DNA from: Limimaricola sp. G21655-S1
Lineage (GTDB): Bacteria; Pseudomonadota; Alphaproteobacteria; Rhodobacterales; Rhodobacteraceae
NCBI RefSeq assembly: GCF_027213785.1
Contig: NZ_JAPWGO010000005.1
Span: 115,419-179,418 of the forward strand
Direction: 5' to 3'
Length of the DNA: 64,000 nucleotides
Shown: piece after piece, positions 24,833-33,322 of the stretch
Numbering within the stretch: the stretch's first letter is position 1
How the letters are laid out: each line of letters begins with the position of its first letter
Notes under the pieces: generated by a model
What the model saw: the letters and a program-made list of their open reading frames with translations, nothing else
The model's database searches: none
Told to the model about the DNA's origin: nothing
Made by a program: the position numbers and the translations under genes

Positions 24833-25719
24833 GAGGTAATCCCTTGTTTCCAAGCAGCGGTAAGGCCGGCGAGGGTGACCGCGGTGGCGTCGGCCTGCGT
24901 GGCGGGAGCGGCCTGGGCCGCAAGCGCGCGAATATAGAGCTCGGCCAGGTCACCGGCGCCGATCACGCCGATCTGCTGACCCAGCCAGTAGGGCTTGGCG
25001 GCAGCGAGTTCCGCCCCGATCAGCAGCCCCGAAAGCCGGGCACGGGCGATGCCTGACCCTTGCCCGTGCAGCAGGTCGGCGGCGCGGATCGAGAACAGGG
25101 AAGCCGCCAGTCGTTCGGGGCGCGAGAGCGTCTCGCTCACCGCGCCGGCGAACGCCTCCTCGTCCCAGGCCGTCCCCTGAAACGAGTGCCGCAAGACGGT
25201 GTGGGCTGAGAGCGCGGCGAACAGCTCACCGGTCATGAAGCTGCGGAAGCTGACCACTTCGCCGGCGCTGACCTGGGCCCATTTCGAATGACTGCCAGGC
25301 AGGCAGAGCACGCCGCTCCAGTTCGGATTCAGCGCAAGGAAGCCGGCGATCTGGGTCTCTTCGCCGCGCATCACGTCGGCTGGTTCGGCCTGCGACAGGC
25401 CCGGGATGATCGACACATCGAATTCGCCCGGCACTTGGGTCAGCTGCGGCGCAAGCGGCGCGCACGGGACCGCCGAATAGGCCGCCTCGACCCAGCCCTG
25501 CCGCGCGCCGACCATGCCGCAGGCAATCATCGGCACCGGGCCACGGTCCAGCCAGTCGCCGCACATCTCGCGCAGCGCCGGTTCGAACTGGTCGGGCGAC
25601 AGCGTGCCCATGCCCTTGGCCGAGCCGCGCTCTTCCAGCACCGCGCCCGAGCCGCTCATCGCCCAGCCTCGCAAATGCGTCGTGCCCCAGTCGAGGGCAA
25701 TCCAGTCGGGTGTCGTCAT
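24829..25719 (-). CDS. dgoK: 2-dehydro-3-deoxygalactonokinase
   Basis: 296 aa sugar-acid kinase of the DgoK family. The N-terminal [16 protein letters not shown] is the phosphate-binding loop of the ASKHA fold, and [17 protein letters not shown] and [11 protein letters not shown] are DgoK signatures. It phosphorylates 2-keto-3-deoxygalactonate for the aldolase encoded next, with which it overlaps by four bases. About 60 bp separate it from the upstream halogenase-like gene, so it belongs to the same operon. Confidence 0.93.
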   Translation of the reverse strand: MTTPDWIALDWGTTHLRGWAMSGSGAVLEERGSAKGMGTLSPDQFEPALREMCGDWLDRGPVPMIACGMVGARQGWVEAAYSAVPCAPLAPQLTQVPGEFDVSIIPGLSQAEPADVMRGEETQIAGFLALNPNWSGVLCLPGSHSKWAQVSAGEVVSFRSFMTGELFAALSAHTVLRHSFQGTAWDEEAFAGAVSETLSRPERLAASLFSIRAADLLHGQGSGIARARLSGLLIGAELAAAKPYWLGQQIGVIGAGDLAELYIRALAAQAAPATQADATAVTLAGLTAAWKQGITS

Positions 25720-25782
25720 CGCATGATCCTTGATCGCCGCGCACGGATTGCCGGCCGCTGTCGGCCGGGCCGCGACGATGTC

Positions 25783-27321
25783 TCAGTGTTGCAGTTGCTC
25801 CGCATCGGCCTTTGAACCGAGCGGTTCCAGAAGATCCAGCCATTCCCGATGCCCCAGACAGCGTTGGGAGGCTTTGCGGTATTCGTCGATGAGTTCCCCA
25901 TGCAGTGTCGCTGTAGCCCGTCGCTCTGCGGGTCGTAAGCCGAGCGCCTGCTTCTCGGCCCCGCGGTCGAGAAGCCCGAGACCCGCCAGCACCGGTCGCC
26001 AGAGCTGCTCCTCGACATGGGGCAACCGCATCGGGAAAGGTGCAAAATCCGATCTCTCGGGCATCCGGTTTGCCCAATCGGCAAGGCGATCGGTCAGGGC
26101 CGCAGGGTGGCTGCCGGCCACGTCGCGCCAGAAGCCGGTGTCACGTCGCTCCGAGAGGTAATGCGCGCGGATGAAATCTCGAAAATCGTCAACCTGCCGC
26201 GCATGCGCGGCGTTGTAGCGCGCGCGGCCTTCCGGATCGTCGAGCCAACCCGCGAGCAGCAACAGCTGGACGATGGTGCCATGGATCGAGGTCGCCTCGA
26301 GCGGCTCGAGAAAGGACGAGGCGAGCCCGAGTGCGACGGTGTTGCCGAGCCAGGGTGCCCGCAGTCGCCCGGCCCGGATCGGGATGTCGGCGCGCGGTTC
26401 GATCGGATGACCGAGCGCGGCTTCGATCTCGGCTTGTGCCTGATCTGGCGTTGTATGGAGGTCGGAATAGACATAGCCGCACCCCATTCGGTCACGGGTG
26501 GGGATTTGCCACATCCAGCCTGCGCCTTGCGCCCATGCCAGAGTGAATGGCGCGATCTCGGTGTCTGGGTCATGATTGAGCCAGAACGGCATTGCGCGGT
26601 TGACCGGCAGCACGTCGCCGTAATCCATCCACTGGGCTCCGAGCGACCCGATCAGTGTCCGGCGGAACCCGGTGCAGTCGAGAAACAGGTCGGCCTCGAT
26701 GCGTCGTCCATCCTCGAGCGCCAGCATGGTGATGCCAGCCGGGCCGGTCTGGACCCCTGTGACCTGCGCATTGATCCGCGTGACGCCGCGCGCCTTGCTG
26801 CGTAGCCACATCCCCGCACGGGCCTGGTCAAAGTGATAGGCATGGTGAAACGGTCCGGCGGGCACCAGCCGGTCTCCGATCCTTGCCACCGGGGCACGCC
26901 CTGCATCCATCAGCGCCTGAAACAGGTGCGCCTCTGTCAGGGGGCGCCCCGACGCCAACGCATACTGCGCCAGCGGCACGCCCGGGGCCACGAGGTGCGG
27001 ATCGTCGATCGGACCGTCATAGTGATGGCCGATCCGCCGCCAGTCGCGATGGCGGATGCCGTATTTCACCGTGGCCCCGGTGGCCGCCATGAACTCGGCC
27101 TCGTCGAGGCCGAGATGCTTGAGCATTTGCCGGAACACCGCAGTGGTGCCCTCGCCGACCCCGATCGTCGGGATCTTCGACGTCTCCACCACGGTGACCG
27201 TTCCCACCTGTCCGCCGCCCCCCTGCCCGGCCCGCAGTTGCGCATCGCGCAGGATCAGCGCCGCGAGCCAGCCCGCGGTGCCGCCGCCGACGATGACGAT
27301 CCGACCGGACAGGAGGCTCAT
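25783..27321 (-). CDS. Flavin-dependent halogenase-like protein (tryptophan halogenase family)
   Basis: 512 aa. The N-terminal FAD site reads IVIVGGGTAGWLAALILR, and PTIGVGEGTTAVFRQML follows. The family motif WxWxIP is present as GWMWQIP, and ATVKYGIRHRDW holds the Lys that aligns with the catalytic Lys of PrnA-type halogenases. GLASSFLEPLEATSIHG is another family stretch. The start at 27321 follows GGAG-like bases and lies one base past the melA stop; 24 extra in-frame codons upstream are rejected. Nothing near it suggests a halogenated product: it lies between alpha-galactosidase and galactonate catabolism genes. Halogenase-family genes are known to recur near carbohydrate-use genes, with unknown roles there. 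Confidence 0.85.
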   Translation of the reverse strand: MSLLSGRIVIVGGGTAGWLAALILRDAQLRAGQGGGGQVGTVTVVETSKIPTIGVGEGTTAVFRQMLKHLGLDEAEFMAATGATVKYGIRHRDWRRIGHHYDGPIDDPHLVAPGVPLAQYALASGRPLTEAHLFQALMDAGRAPVARIGDRLVPAGPFHHAYHFDQARAGMWLRSKARGVTRINAQVTGVQTGPAGITMLALEDGRRIEADLFLDCTGFRRTLIGSLGAQWMDYGDVLPVNRAMPFWLNHDPDTEIAPFTLAWAQGAGWMWQIPTRDRMGCGYVYSDLHTTPDQAQAEIEAALGHPIEPRADIPIRAGRLRAPWLGNTVALGLASSFLEPLEATSIHGTIVQLLLLAGWLDDPEGRARYNAAHARQVDDFRDFIRAHYLSERRDTGFWRDVAGSHPAALTDRLADWANRMPERSDFAPFPMRLPHVEEQLWRPVLAGLGLLDRGAEKQALGLRPAERRATATLHGELIDEYRKASQRCLGHREWLDLLEPLGSKADAEQLQH

Positions 27322-27322
27322 G

Positions 27323-28327
27323 TCACGACGCCTTGCGCCGCTCGACCCGCGCGAACTCGGGCAGCCAGTCGCCATGCGCTTCGAGAAGCGCATCGGTCAC
27401 CGCCCAGATCTGGTCGAGATCGAGCTCGGCCGCGGTATGCGGGTCGAGCATGGCGGCGTGGTAGATGTGCTCAGGGCTCTGCTCCATCAGCGCCGCGACG
27501 GTCAGCTCCTGCACGTTGATATTGGTGCGCATCAGGGCGATCAGCTGCGGCGGGATGTCGGTGACCACCGTGGGCTGAAGCCCGTTGGCGTCGACCAGCA
27601 CCGGCACCTCGACGGCGCAGCCCTCGGGCAGCTGCGGGATGAAGCCCTGATTGCGGATGTTGCCGTAGATCACGCTGGGCTGGCCCATGACCACCGAGTT
27701 GATGATCTCGCTGGCGTATTCATGGCTCGGCTTCACCGTGATGCTTTCGGCCTCGCGGTATTTCGCCGCCTGCCGCTCCCAGGCCTCGACCTGCTCGACG
27801 CAGCGCTTGGGGTATTCGTCGAGCGGAATGCCGAACTTTTCGATCAGGTCGGGACGGTCGCGCTTGATGAAGTAGGGCAGGTATTCGGCGTGGTGCTCCG
27901 AGCTTTCGGTGACGAAGTAGCCCAAACGCGACATCATCTCGTAGCGCACCTTGTTGGGACAACGCGGCGAATGCGAGAAGTGCGGGAAGCGGCCCTCGGC
28001 ATAGCCCTGCTTCAGCGCCGGGTAGAGGTCGCGGAAGCTGCCATCGGGCTGGCGATGCTCGAAGTTCAGGAAATAGGCCATGTGGTTGATGCCGGCCGAA
28101 CGGTAGCGGATCTCGTCAACAGGGATGTCGAGATCCTTGGCCAGCTCCTTCGCGGTGCCCTGCACCGAGTGGCACAGGCCCACCTGCCGGAGTTGCGGAT
28201 ACTTCGCGCCGATCGCCCAGGTATTGATCGCCATCGGGTTGACGTATTGCAGCATGATCGCCTGCGGGCAGACTTCAAGCATGTCCTCGCAGATCGACCA
28301 CAGATGCGGCACGGTCCTGAGCCCGCG
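27323..28327 (-). pseudogene. melA: GH4 alpha-galactosidase (MelA-like), 5'-truncated by an IS
   Basis: The remaining 334 residues match MelA from RTVPHLWSICEDM to the end. The metal-binding GLCHSVQGT and GINHMAYF motifs and YVNPMAINTW are intact. About 115 N-terminal residues, which form the NAD-binding Rossmann domain that GH4 enzymes need, are missing because the IS3-family element begins at 28328. An in-frame GTG at 28312 could start a short product, but without NAD binding it should be inactive. It was probably the first gene of the galactoside operon; its promoter and 5' end are gone from this location. Confidence 0.88.
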
Positions 28328-28395
28328 TGTTCTGCCCCCAATGGAGTGCTCCGCCCACTGAGATAGATTTATCTCGTTAGGAGGAGGACGAAGCG

Positions 28396-28674
28396 ATGGG
28401 TGGAAAGCGCGAAAAGCCCGAGGACGTCGTGCTGAAGCTGCGGCAGATCGAGGTGCTGCACGGGCAAGGCATGCCGGTCGCCGATGCGGTGCGCCAAGTC
28501 GGCATCACGCAGCAGAGCTACTACAGATGGCGCCGGCAATACGGCGGCATGAGCCGGAGCCAGCTGAAGCGGCTGAAGGAGCTCGAGAAGGAGAACCAGC
28601 GGCTGCGGCGGGCGGTCTCCGATCTGACACTCGACAAGCTCATCCTGGCCGAGGCGGCGCGGGGAAACTTCTGA
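28396..28674 (+). CDS. IS3-family transposase OrfA
   Basis: 92 aa. The N-terminal helix-turn-helix (VLKLRQIEVLHGQGMPVADA, then VRQVGITQQSYYRWRR) binds the IS ends, and a leucine-zipper-like coil (LKRLKELEKENQRLRRAVSD) follows. A strong ribosome site (AGGAGGAGG) precedes the ATG. Near its end lies a slippery heptamer that would fuse it to OrfB in the -1 frame. OrfA itself is complete. Confidence 0.93.
   Translation: MGGKREKPEDVVLKLRQIEVLHGQGMPVADAVRQVGITQQSYYRWRRQYGGMSRSQLKRLKELEKENQRLRRAVSDLTLDKLILAEAARGNF
28662..28668 (+). promoter_or_regulatory. Programmed -1 frameshift site GGGAAAC
   Basis: The heptamer fits X-XXY-YYZ exactly in the OrfA frame (CGG GGA AAC). A -1 slip gives GGG AAA CTT and enters the OrfB frame (GKLLSPSRRRQC), three codons before the OrfA stop. 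This is how IS3 elements make the OrfAB transposase. No downstream stimulator was analysed. Confidence 0.75.
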
Positions 28675-29229
28675 GCCCCTCGCGCCGACGCCAGTGCATC
28701 GACCATGTGCGGCAGGCGCTTGGCGTGTCCGAGCGCCGCGCCTGCCGCACGCTGGGCCAGCACCGCTCCACGCAGAGAAAGGTGCCACGCGGCCGACCGG
28801 ACGAAGCGCGCCTGACGGCGGACATCATCGAGTTGGCGCGCCAGTATGGCCGCTACGGATACCGTCCCATCACGGCGCTGCTGAAGCAGTCCGGCTGGCA
28901 GGTGAACCTCAAGCGGGTCGAGCGCATCTGGAAACGCGAGGGGCTGAAAGTCCCCCAGAAGCAGAAGAAACGAAGCCGGCTCTGGCTGAACGACGGCTCA
29001 TGCGTGCGCCTGCGACCGGAGCGGCCGAACCATGTGTGGTCCTACGACTTCGTCCAGGACCGGACGCATGACGGCCGAGCTTACCGCATCCTCAATATCA
29101 TCGATGAGTTCACGAAGGAGGCGCTAATGATCCGTGTCGATCGGAAGCTCAACTCCACCGACGTGGTGGACGCTTTGACGGACCTGTTCATCCTGCGCGG
29201 GCCGCCTGAGTTCATCCGTTCCGACAACG

Positions 29230-30847
29230 TCCTATGAAGGGAGGCTGTGCGGGTTTCAGGCCGCAATTGTTGGTCACCGGCGCGTGCCGATGATGGATGA
29301 ATGCTGAGCCAGGCGGCTTCCACCGTCAAGGCAGAGGTCTCTGCCATAGCAAACACAGGGTCCAGTCGTTGGCCCTCACCGTCCTGAAGACGAGATCCCA
29401 AACCCAGGCGGAAGACCCGAACATTATCTACGAGGTCGCTGTTGCGCCTCCACGGCCCTGACAGAGAGGGGTCCTTCCGCCTGGGACCGCCCCCTCGAAG
29501 AAGGGGCGGTAGTCTGAGCCGCGTTTGACGATGGCATGCGCGGTGCGTGCCATCTTCGCAGCTATGGCTGTGAGCGCCTTGCGACGTCGATCCGGGCTGG
29601 ACCGATCGGCCTCGACATAGCGCTCGAACTTGTCCCGGAAGCTGTTGTCCCGCTGCCGGATTGCGATCTGGCCGGCCATCCAGAAGGTCCGGCGCAGCCG
29701 GGCGTTGCCGAACTTGGAGAGCTTGGTGCGGCCTCGAAAGGTGCCGGACTGATGGGTGGACAGATCCAGGCCGCAGAACTTCAGGAACTGGCGATGATGT
29801 CGGAAGCGGCGCAGATCGCCGGCCTCGGCCAGCACGGTCAGCGCGTTGATCGGGCCGATGCCGGGAATGGTCATGAGCCGTTGGTAGTCGGCATGCCCGG
29901 ACAGCCGCTCGACGGCGAGCCGTTCGATCCGGTCGCGCTGGCGGATCAGGCTGCGGCCTTCTGCCAGCACCATTCGGAACATGGCCACGGCGTCGGAGCT
30001 GGGGTCGACCGGCAGGCCCACAGAGCTGTGGGCTGTCTCGTAAACATCTGAGAGCAAACGCTGCTTCGAGATCTTCCGGCCGATGACATCCCAGGCGGCC
30101 GCGATGAACTCTTCCTTCGTCAGGCGTTGGATCGTGGAGGGCGTCGGGAAGGCTTCGAGAAAGGCGAGAAACCAGTCGCTGCGGGCATTCCCGCGAAACC
30201 GCTCGGCCTCGGGAAAGTAGAGCGGCAGGTAATGGGTCAGCAACCGATGCCACAGCTCGGTCTTCGCGCGGGAGACCATGTCGTGGGTCTTCGACAGTTC
30301 CTGGATGTCGTTGATGCCGTGAGCGAGCGGATCGTGGAAGATCTGGCAGGCCCCGATCCGCAGCATGTGCAGGATCACCTGCGCATCGCGCGGGTCATTC
30401 TTGTCCCAGCCGTTGTTGAGCGCTTCGCGGGTCCGAGCCAGCGACATCGAGGAGATGAGGCGCAGGTCGAACCCTTCCGCCAGGAGCCGGTGTGCAAGGG
30501 CACGGTGGTAATTGCCCGTCGCTTCGAACCCGACCACGATCGGGGCCTCGAAGGCGGCCAGAACAGCAACCAGCCGGTCATGCTCCGGGCGCGTATTGAG
30601 AACCGTTAGGCGCCGCCGCCGCGTCCGACCGGGCACTTCGATCAGGACCTCATGGCGGTGCTTCGAGATGTCGATGGCGACAAGGACGGCGTCGGTTGGC
30701 ATAGACTGGAGCGTGGTCATGGTCGGCCTCCTCTTCGGTGGGTGGTGTGCAACACCACCGTAAGAGACCTGAGACCCGGCCATGGCCACCTGCTGCGCGA
30801 CATGAGGGCTTCGCAGGCGCCCATGGCCTCCCTTCCATAGGTGCTAT
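29230..30847 (-). mobile_element. IS110/IS1111-type insertion sequence, apparently complete
   Basis: About 1.6 kb inserted into IS3 orfB with no clear target duplication, as usual for IS110. Near the ends are sub-terminal inverted repeats: CCTATGAAGGGAGGC at the left and, read from the right end, CCTATGGAAGGGAGGC. Sub-terminal repeats mark the IS1111 subgroup. The exact edge is uncertain by one base. Non-coding stretches of about 200 bp at 29230-29427 and 125 bp at 30721-30847 flank the transposase; in IS110 elements such regions can encode a guide (bridge) RNA. Confidence 0.85.
29428..30720 (-). CDS. IS110-family transposase (DEDD)
   Basis: 430 aa, full length for the family. The N-terminal RuvC-like DEDD domain has VLVAIDISKHRHEVLIE (first Asp), IVVGFEATGNYHRALA (Glu) and DKNDPRDAQVI (Asp pair). 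The C-terminal Transposase_20 domain reads RLMTIPGIGPINALTVLAE and CGLDLSTHQSGTFRGR, with its Ser in the expected region. The ATG at 30720 gives MTTLQSMPTDAVLVAIDISK; an upstream in-frame extension is not supported. No frameshift or stop is seen, so it may be active. Confidence 0.94.
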   Translation of the reverse strand: MTTLQSMPTDAVLVAIDISKHRHEVLIEVPGRTRRRRLTVLNTRPEHDRLVAVLAAFEAPIVVGFEATGNYHRALAHRLLAEGFDLRLISSMSLARTREALNNGWDKNDPRDAQVILHMLRIGACQIFHDPLAHGINDIQELSKTHDMVSRAKTELWHRLLTHYLPLYFPEAERFRGNARSDWFLAFLEAFPTPSTIQRLTKEEFIAAAWDVIGRKISKQRLLSDVYETAHSSVGLPVDPSSDAVAMFRMVLAEGRSLIRQRDRIERLAVERLSGHADYQRLMTIPGIGPINALTVLAEAGDLRRFRHHRQFLKFCGLDLSTHQSGTFRGRTKLSKFGNARLRRTFWMAGQIAIRQRDNSFRDKFERYVEADRSSPDRRRKALTAIAAKMARTAHAIVKRGSDYRPFFEGAVPGGRTPLCQGRGGATATS

Positions 30848-31175
30848 GGCCCCGAATTCGTGGCCACGAAGGTCCGCGACTGGATCGAAACTGTCGGCGC
30901 CAAGACCGCCTTCATCGAACCGGGATCGCCCTGGGAGAACGGCTACTGCGAGAGTTTCAATGCCCGCTTCCGCAACGAGCTGCTCGACGGGGAAATCTTC
31001 TACACGCTGCGCGAGGCGCAGATCCTGATCGAGCAATGGCGAAAGCACTACAACACGGTTCGGCCTCACAGCTCATTGGGCTATCGCCCTCCAGCGCCGG
31101 AAAGCATTGTGCCCGTCGACCGGAGGCCGACCATGCACTAACAATTAACTTGGAGCACTCAGTTGGGGCAGCTCA

Positions 31176-31965
31176 CGCGAGCAAGGCCCGCGCGCTGTCA
31201 GTCGCCTCGATCGAGCGGCGGCTGACCGGGCTGTCCTGGGGCTACGGGCAGCGCGGGATGCAGCTCGACCGCCGGGACCGGCATATCGCCTCCGTCCTCG
31301 CCGGCATTCGACGCCGTCATGCCCGGCCGCCAGTGCAGAAGGCCGCGATCGGGCCCGACGATCTGCGCGCCATGCTCGCCACCCTCGGCCACGACCTGCG
31401 CGGCCTGCGCGACCGGGCGATGCTGCTGGTCGGCTTCGCCGGGGCGCTGCGCCGCTCGGAGCTGGTCGGGCTCGATCGGGCCAAGGACGACACCATCGAC
31501 GGCAGCGGCTGGGTCGAGATCCTCGAGGCCGGTGTGCTGGTCACGCTGCGCGGCAAGACCGGCTGGCGCGTGATCGAGATCGCACGGGGCTCCAGCGCCG
31601 CGACCTGCCCGGTGCAGGCGCTGGAGCGCTGGCTGGCCTTCGCGAAGATCGACTTCGGCCCGCTGTTCACGGCCGTCAGCCGGGACGGGAGCCGCGCGCT
31701 GGACCGTCGCCTGAACGACCGCCACGTCGCCCGGCTGGTGCAGCGCACGGCCCTCGCGACCGGGCTGCGGCCCGAGTTGCCGGAGGCCGAGCGCCGGGCG
31801 TTGTTCGCGGGGCATTCGCTACGCGCAGGCCTCGCGACATCGGCCGAGATCGATGAGCGCCACGTCCAGAAGCAGCTCGGCCATGCCTCGGCCGAAATGA
31901 CCCGTCGATATCAGCGGAATCGGGATCGGTTCCGGGTGAACCTCACTAAGGCTGCGGGTTTATAG
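31176..31965 (+). pseudogene. Tyrosine recombinase/integrase, N-terminus missing
   Basis: About 262 residues of a site-specific integrase remain. The end of the SAM-like core-binding domain (ALSVASIERRLTGLSWGYGQ) is followed by a complete catalytic domain: Arg in GALRRSELVGL, Lys in LRGKTGW, HSLRAG (H-x-x-R), QLGHASAEMT (His) and the nucleophile Tyr in RRYQRN. The first 60-100 residues expected of the DNA-binding arm are replaced by the IS end. It runs in the IS3 direction but is unrelated to it. It is probably dead unless started internally. Confidence 0.85.
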
Positions 31966-31981
31966 GATCCAGATGCCTTTA

Positions 31982-32140
31982 GGCGCCCTGTCTCCAGAAA
32001 CCTTCAATAACTTCCATAGTTCTGAATGGGGTTACTGGAGGGCGCCGCTCCTGCCGACCTTCAAGCAATGCCACTCCTCCACAAACGGCCGTGTTGGTGT
32101 TGCGTCGTGGAGTGCACCGTCCATAGGAGATGGCCGTTTG
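31982..32140. repeat. Cluster of inverted repeats downstream of the integrase
   Basis: Two inverted repeat pairs are visible in non-coding DNA. GGCGCCCT-GTC-TCCAG (31982-31997) pairs with CTGGAGGGCGCC (32035-32046). CAAACGGCC (32082-32090) pairs perfectly with GGCCGTTTG (32132-32140), with an inner CACTCC/GGAGTG pair. Such structure next to an integrase could be an attachment or recombination site. No repeat partner elsewhere was found by eye. Confidence 0.5.
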
Positions 32141-32239
32141 GTCTGAGGCCACTTTTGCCCCCCGTCAGCGCCTCTGGGACATCTAGGCTGATTTTGTAAC
32201 GGAGGGTTTCTGGCTCATCGTAACCACCGAGGAGTGGAG

Positions 32240-32677
32240 ATGAGACAGAAACCCGGAACAGCCAGACCGAGGGCGGACTCGCTGGTGAAGGGCATCCGTC
32301 GGCGCACGCGGAAGCACCATTCAGCCGAGGAGAAGATCCGCATCGTCCTGGATGGGCTGCGTGGCGAGGACAGTATTGCCGAGCTCTGCCGGCGCGAGGG
32401 GATCGCCACGAGCCTCTATTACAGCTGGTCGAAGGAGTTCCTCGAGGCCGGCAAGAAGCGGCTCGCGGGCGACACGGCCCGCCAGGCCACCAGCCCCAAG
32501 GTCAGGGAGCTGCGGCCCGAGGCCTCGGCGCTGAAGGAGGCGGTGGCGACGGCAATTCCTCACGCTCAAGGGCCGGATACGAAAAACACCCGTTCAGCTT
32601 TCGGAATGCCTCTTAGCCACGGCCCGCATCGACATCGAGGCTGCGGCCGTTTTAACTCCTATTTTCGCATACAGTAG
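32240..32677 (+). pseudogene. IS3-family orfA remnant
   Basis: The first ~102 codons encode a normal IS3-type OrfA: RRRTRKHHSAEEKIRIVLDG, ELCRREGIATSLYYSWSKEF and a start of the coiled coil (RPEASALKEAVA). After ~32547 similarity ends where the usual coiled-coil continuation would come; the remaining ~40 codons look random. No orfB follows. The ATG at 32240 follows GAGG. It belongs to a different IS group from the element at 28328. Confidence 0.8.
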
Positions 32678-32695
32678 CGCGGAACGACCGCGAAT

Positions 32696-33322
32696 TCAGC
32701 CGCGCCAAGTCCGGATCGGCCCCGAGTCGATATGGGTGAAGTCCGAGCCGTGGTAGCGCCCCACGCCACCGACCTGCAGCCATTCGGCGATGTTCGCCAC
32801 CTCTTCCGTCGGAATGCCCGCGAACTGGATGTCCGCGGCCCGCCGCTTCATGTGATAGCTGTTGGAGGAGGCGCCGCCCCCCCGGCTTTGCAGGAGCCGC
32901 GTGGTCTGCGGCGTGCGGAAACCCGAGAGCAGGGTGATCTGGCCCGAATGCCCCTGCCGCCGCACCGCATCCGAGAGCGCCGCCAGGCCCCAGTAGATCC
33001 TCGGGTCGATGCTCGGGGCCTCCCCGTCGCGCCAGTCCCGGAACAGCCAGTCCAGCCGGCGCAGGGCGCGCCGATCGGTGCGGCCGTTCTTCATGAACCG
33101 CAGGGCCGTCCGCTCCCCGGTATGCGCATTCGTGATGTCGAGGTAACTGTCCCCCTTGGGAAACACGAAATCCAGCCGGGAGCCGGAACGCGTGGGCGGG
33201 GGGAGCTTCTCGTAGCCGCGGGCGGCACAGCCTGACAGGAGCGGCGTGGCAAGGCCCGCCCCAAGAGCGCAGACAAGCTTGCGCCGTGTGACGCGGCCCG
33301 CGGGCGGGCTTACTGTGTGCAT
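32696..33322 (-). CDS. DUF882/peptidase M15-like exported lipoprotein
   Basis: 208 aa. The N-terminus TRRKLVCALGAGLATPLLSG, followed by Cys, combines a twin-Arg start with a lipobox (LLSGC), so it may be a Tat- or Sec-exported lipoprotein. The C-terminal domain (from ~residue 100) has SGFRTPQTTRLLQSRGGG, then NSYHMKRRAADIQF and GSDFTHIDSG, which supply the His-Asp-His metal ligands of the M15/DUF882 fold (YcbK family). It probably trims or binds peptidoglycan peptides in the periplasm. It stands alone, convergent with the IS remnant. Confidence 0.85.
   Translation of the reverse strand: MHTVSPPAGRVTRRKLVCALGAGLATPLLSGCAARGYEKLPPPTRSGSRLDFVFPKGDSYLDITNAHTGERTALRFMKNGRTDRRALRRLDWLFRDWRDGEAPSIDPRIYWGLAALSDAVRRQGHSGQITLLSGFRTPQTTRLLQSRGGGASSNSYHMKRRAADIQFAGIPTEEVANIAEWLQVGGVGRYHGSDFTHIDSGPIRTWRG

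Larger units (their letters stand above)
28662..31141 (+). pseudogene. IS3-family transposase OrfB, split by an inserted element
   Basis: The first part (28662-29229) encodes QYGRYGYRPITALLKQSGW, the first catalytic Asp (VWSYDFVQD) and the second (FIRSDN). The reading then breaks at base ~29229 and resumes at ~30848 with GPEFVATKVRDW through the catalytic Glu (SPWENGYCESF) and RPHSSLGYRPPAPE, ending at 31141. Joining the halves restores RSDNGPEF exactly, so the interruption is a clean insertion. The OrfAB transposase is therefore inactive. Confidence 0.92.
28328..31175 (+). mobile_element. IS3-family element, interrupted by an IS110/IS1111-type element
   Basis: The ends are imperfect inverted repeats: TGTTCTGCCCCCAATGGAG at the left and, read inward from the right, TGAGCTGCCCCAACTGAG, both continuing into TGCTCC. 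CGCG flanks both sides (28324-28327 and 31176-31179), a 4-bp target duplication as expected for IS3. Without the inner insertion the element is about 1.23 kb, typical for the family. It holds orfA, a -1 frameshift site and a split orfB. Left neighbour: truncated melA; right neighbour: an integrase lacking its N-terminus. Confidence 0.88.
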
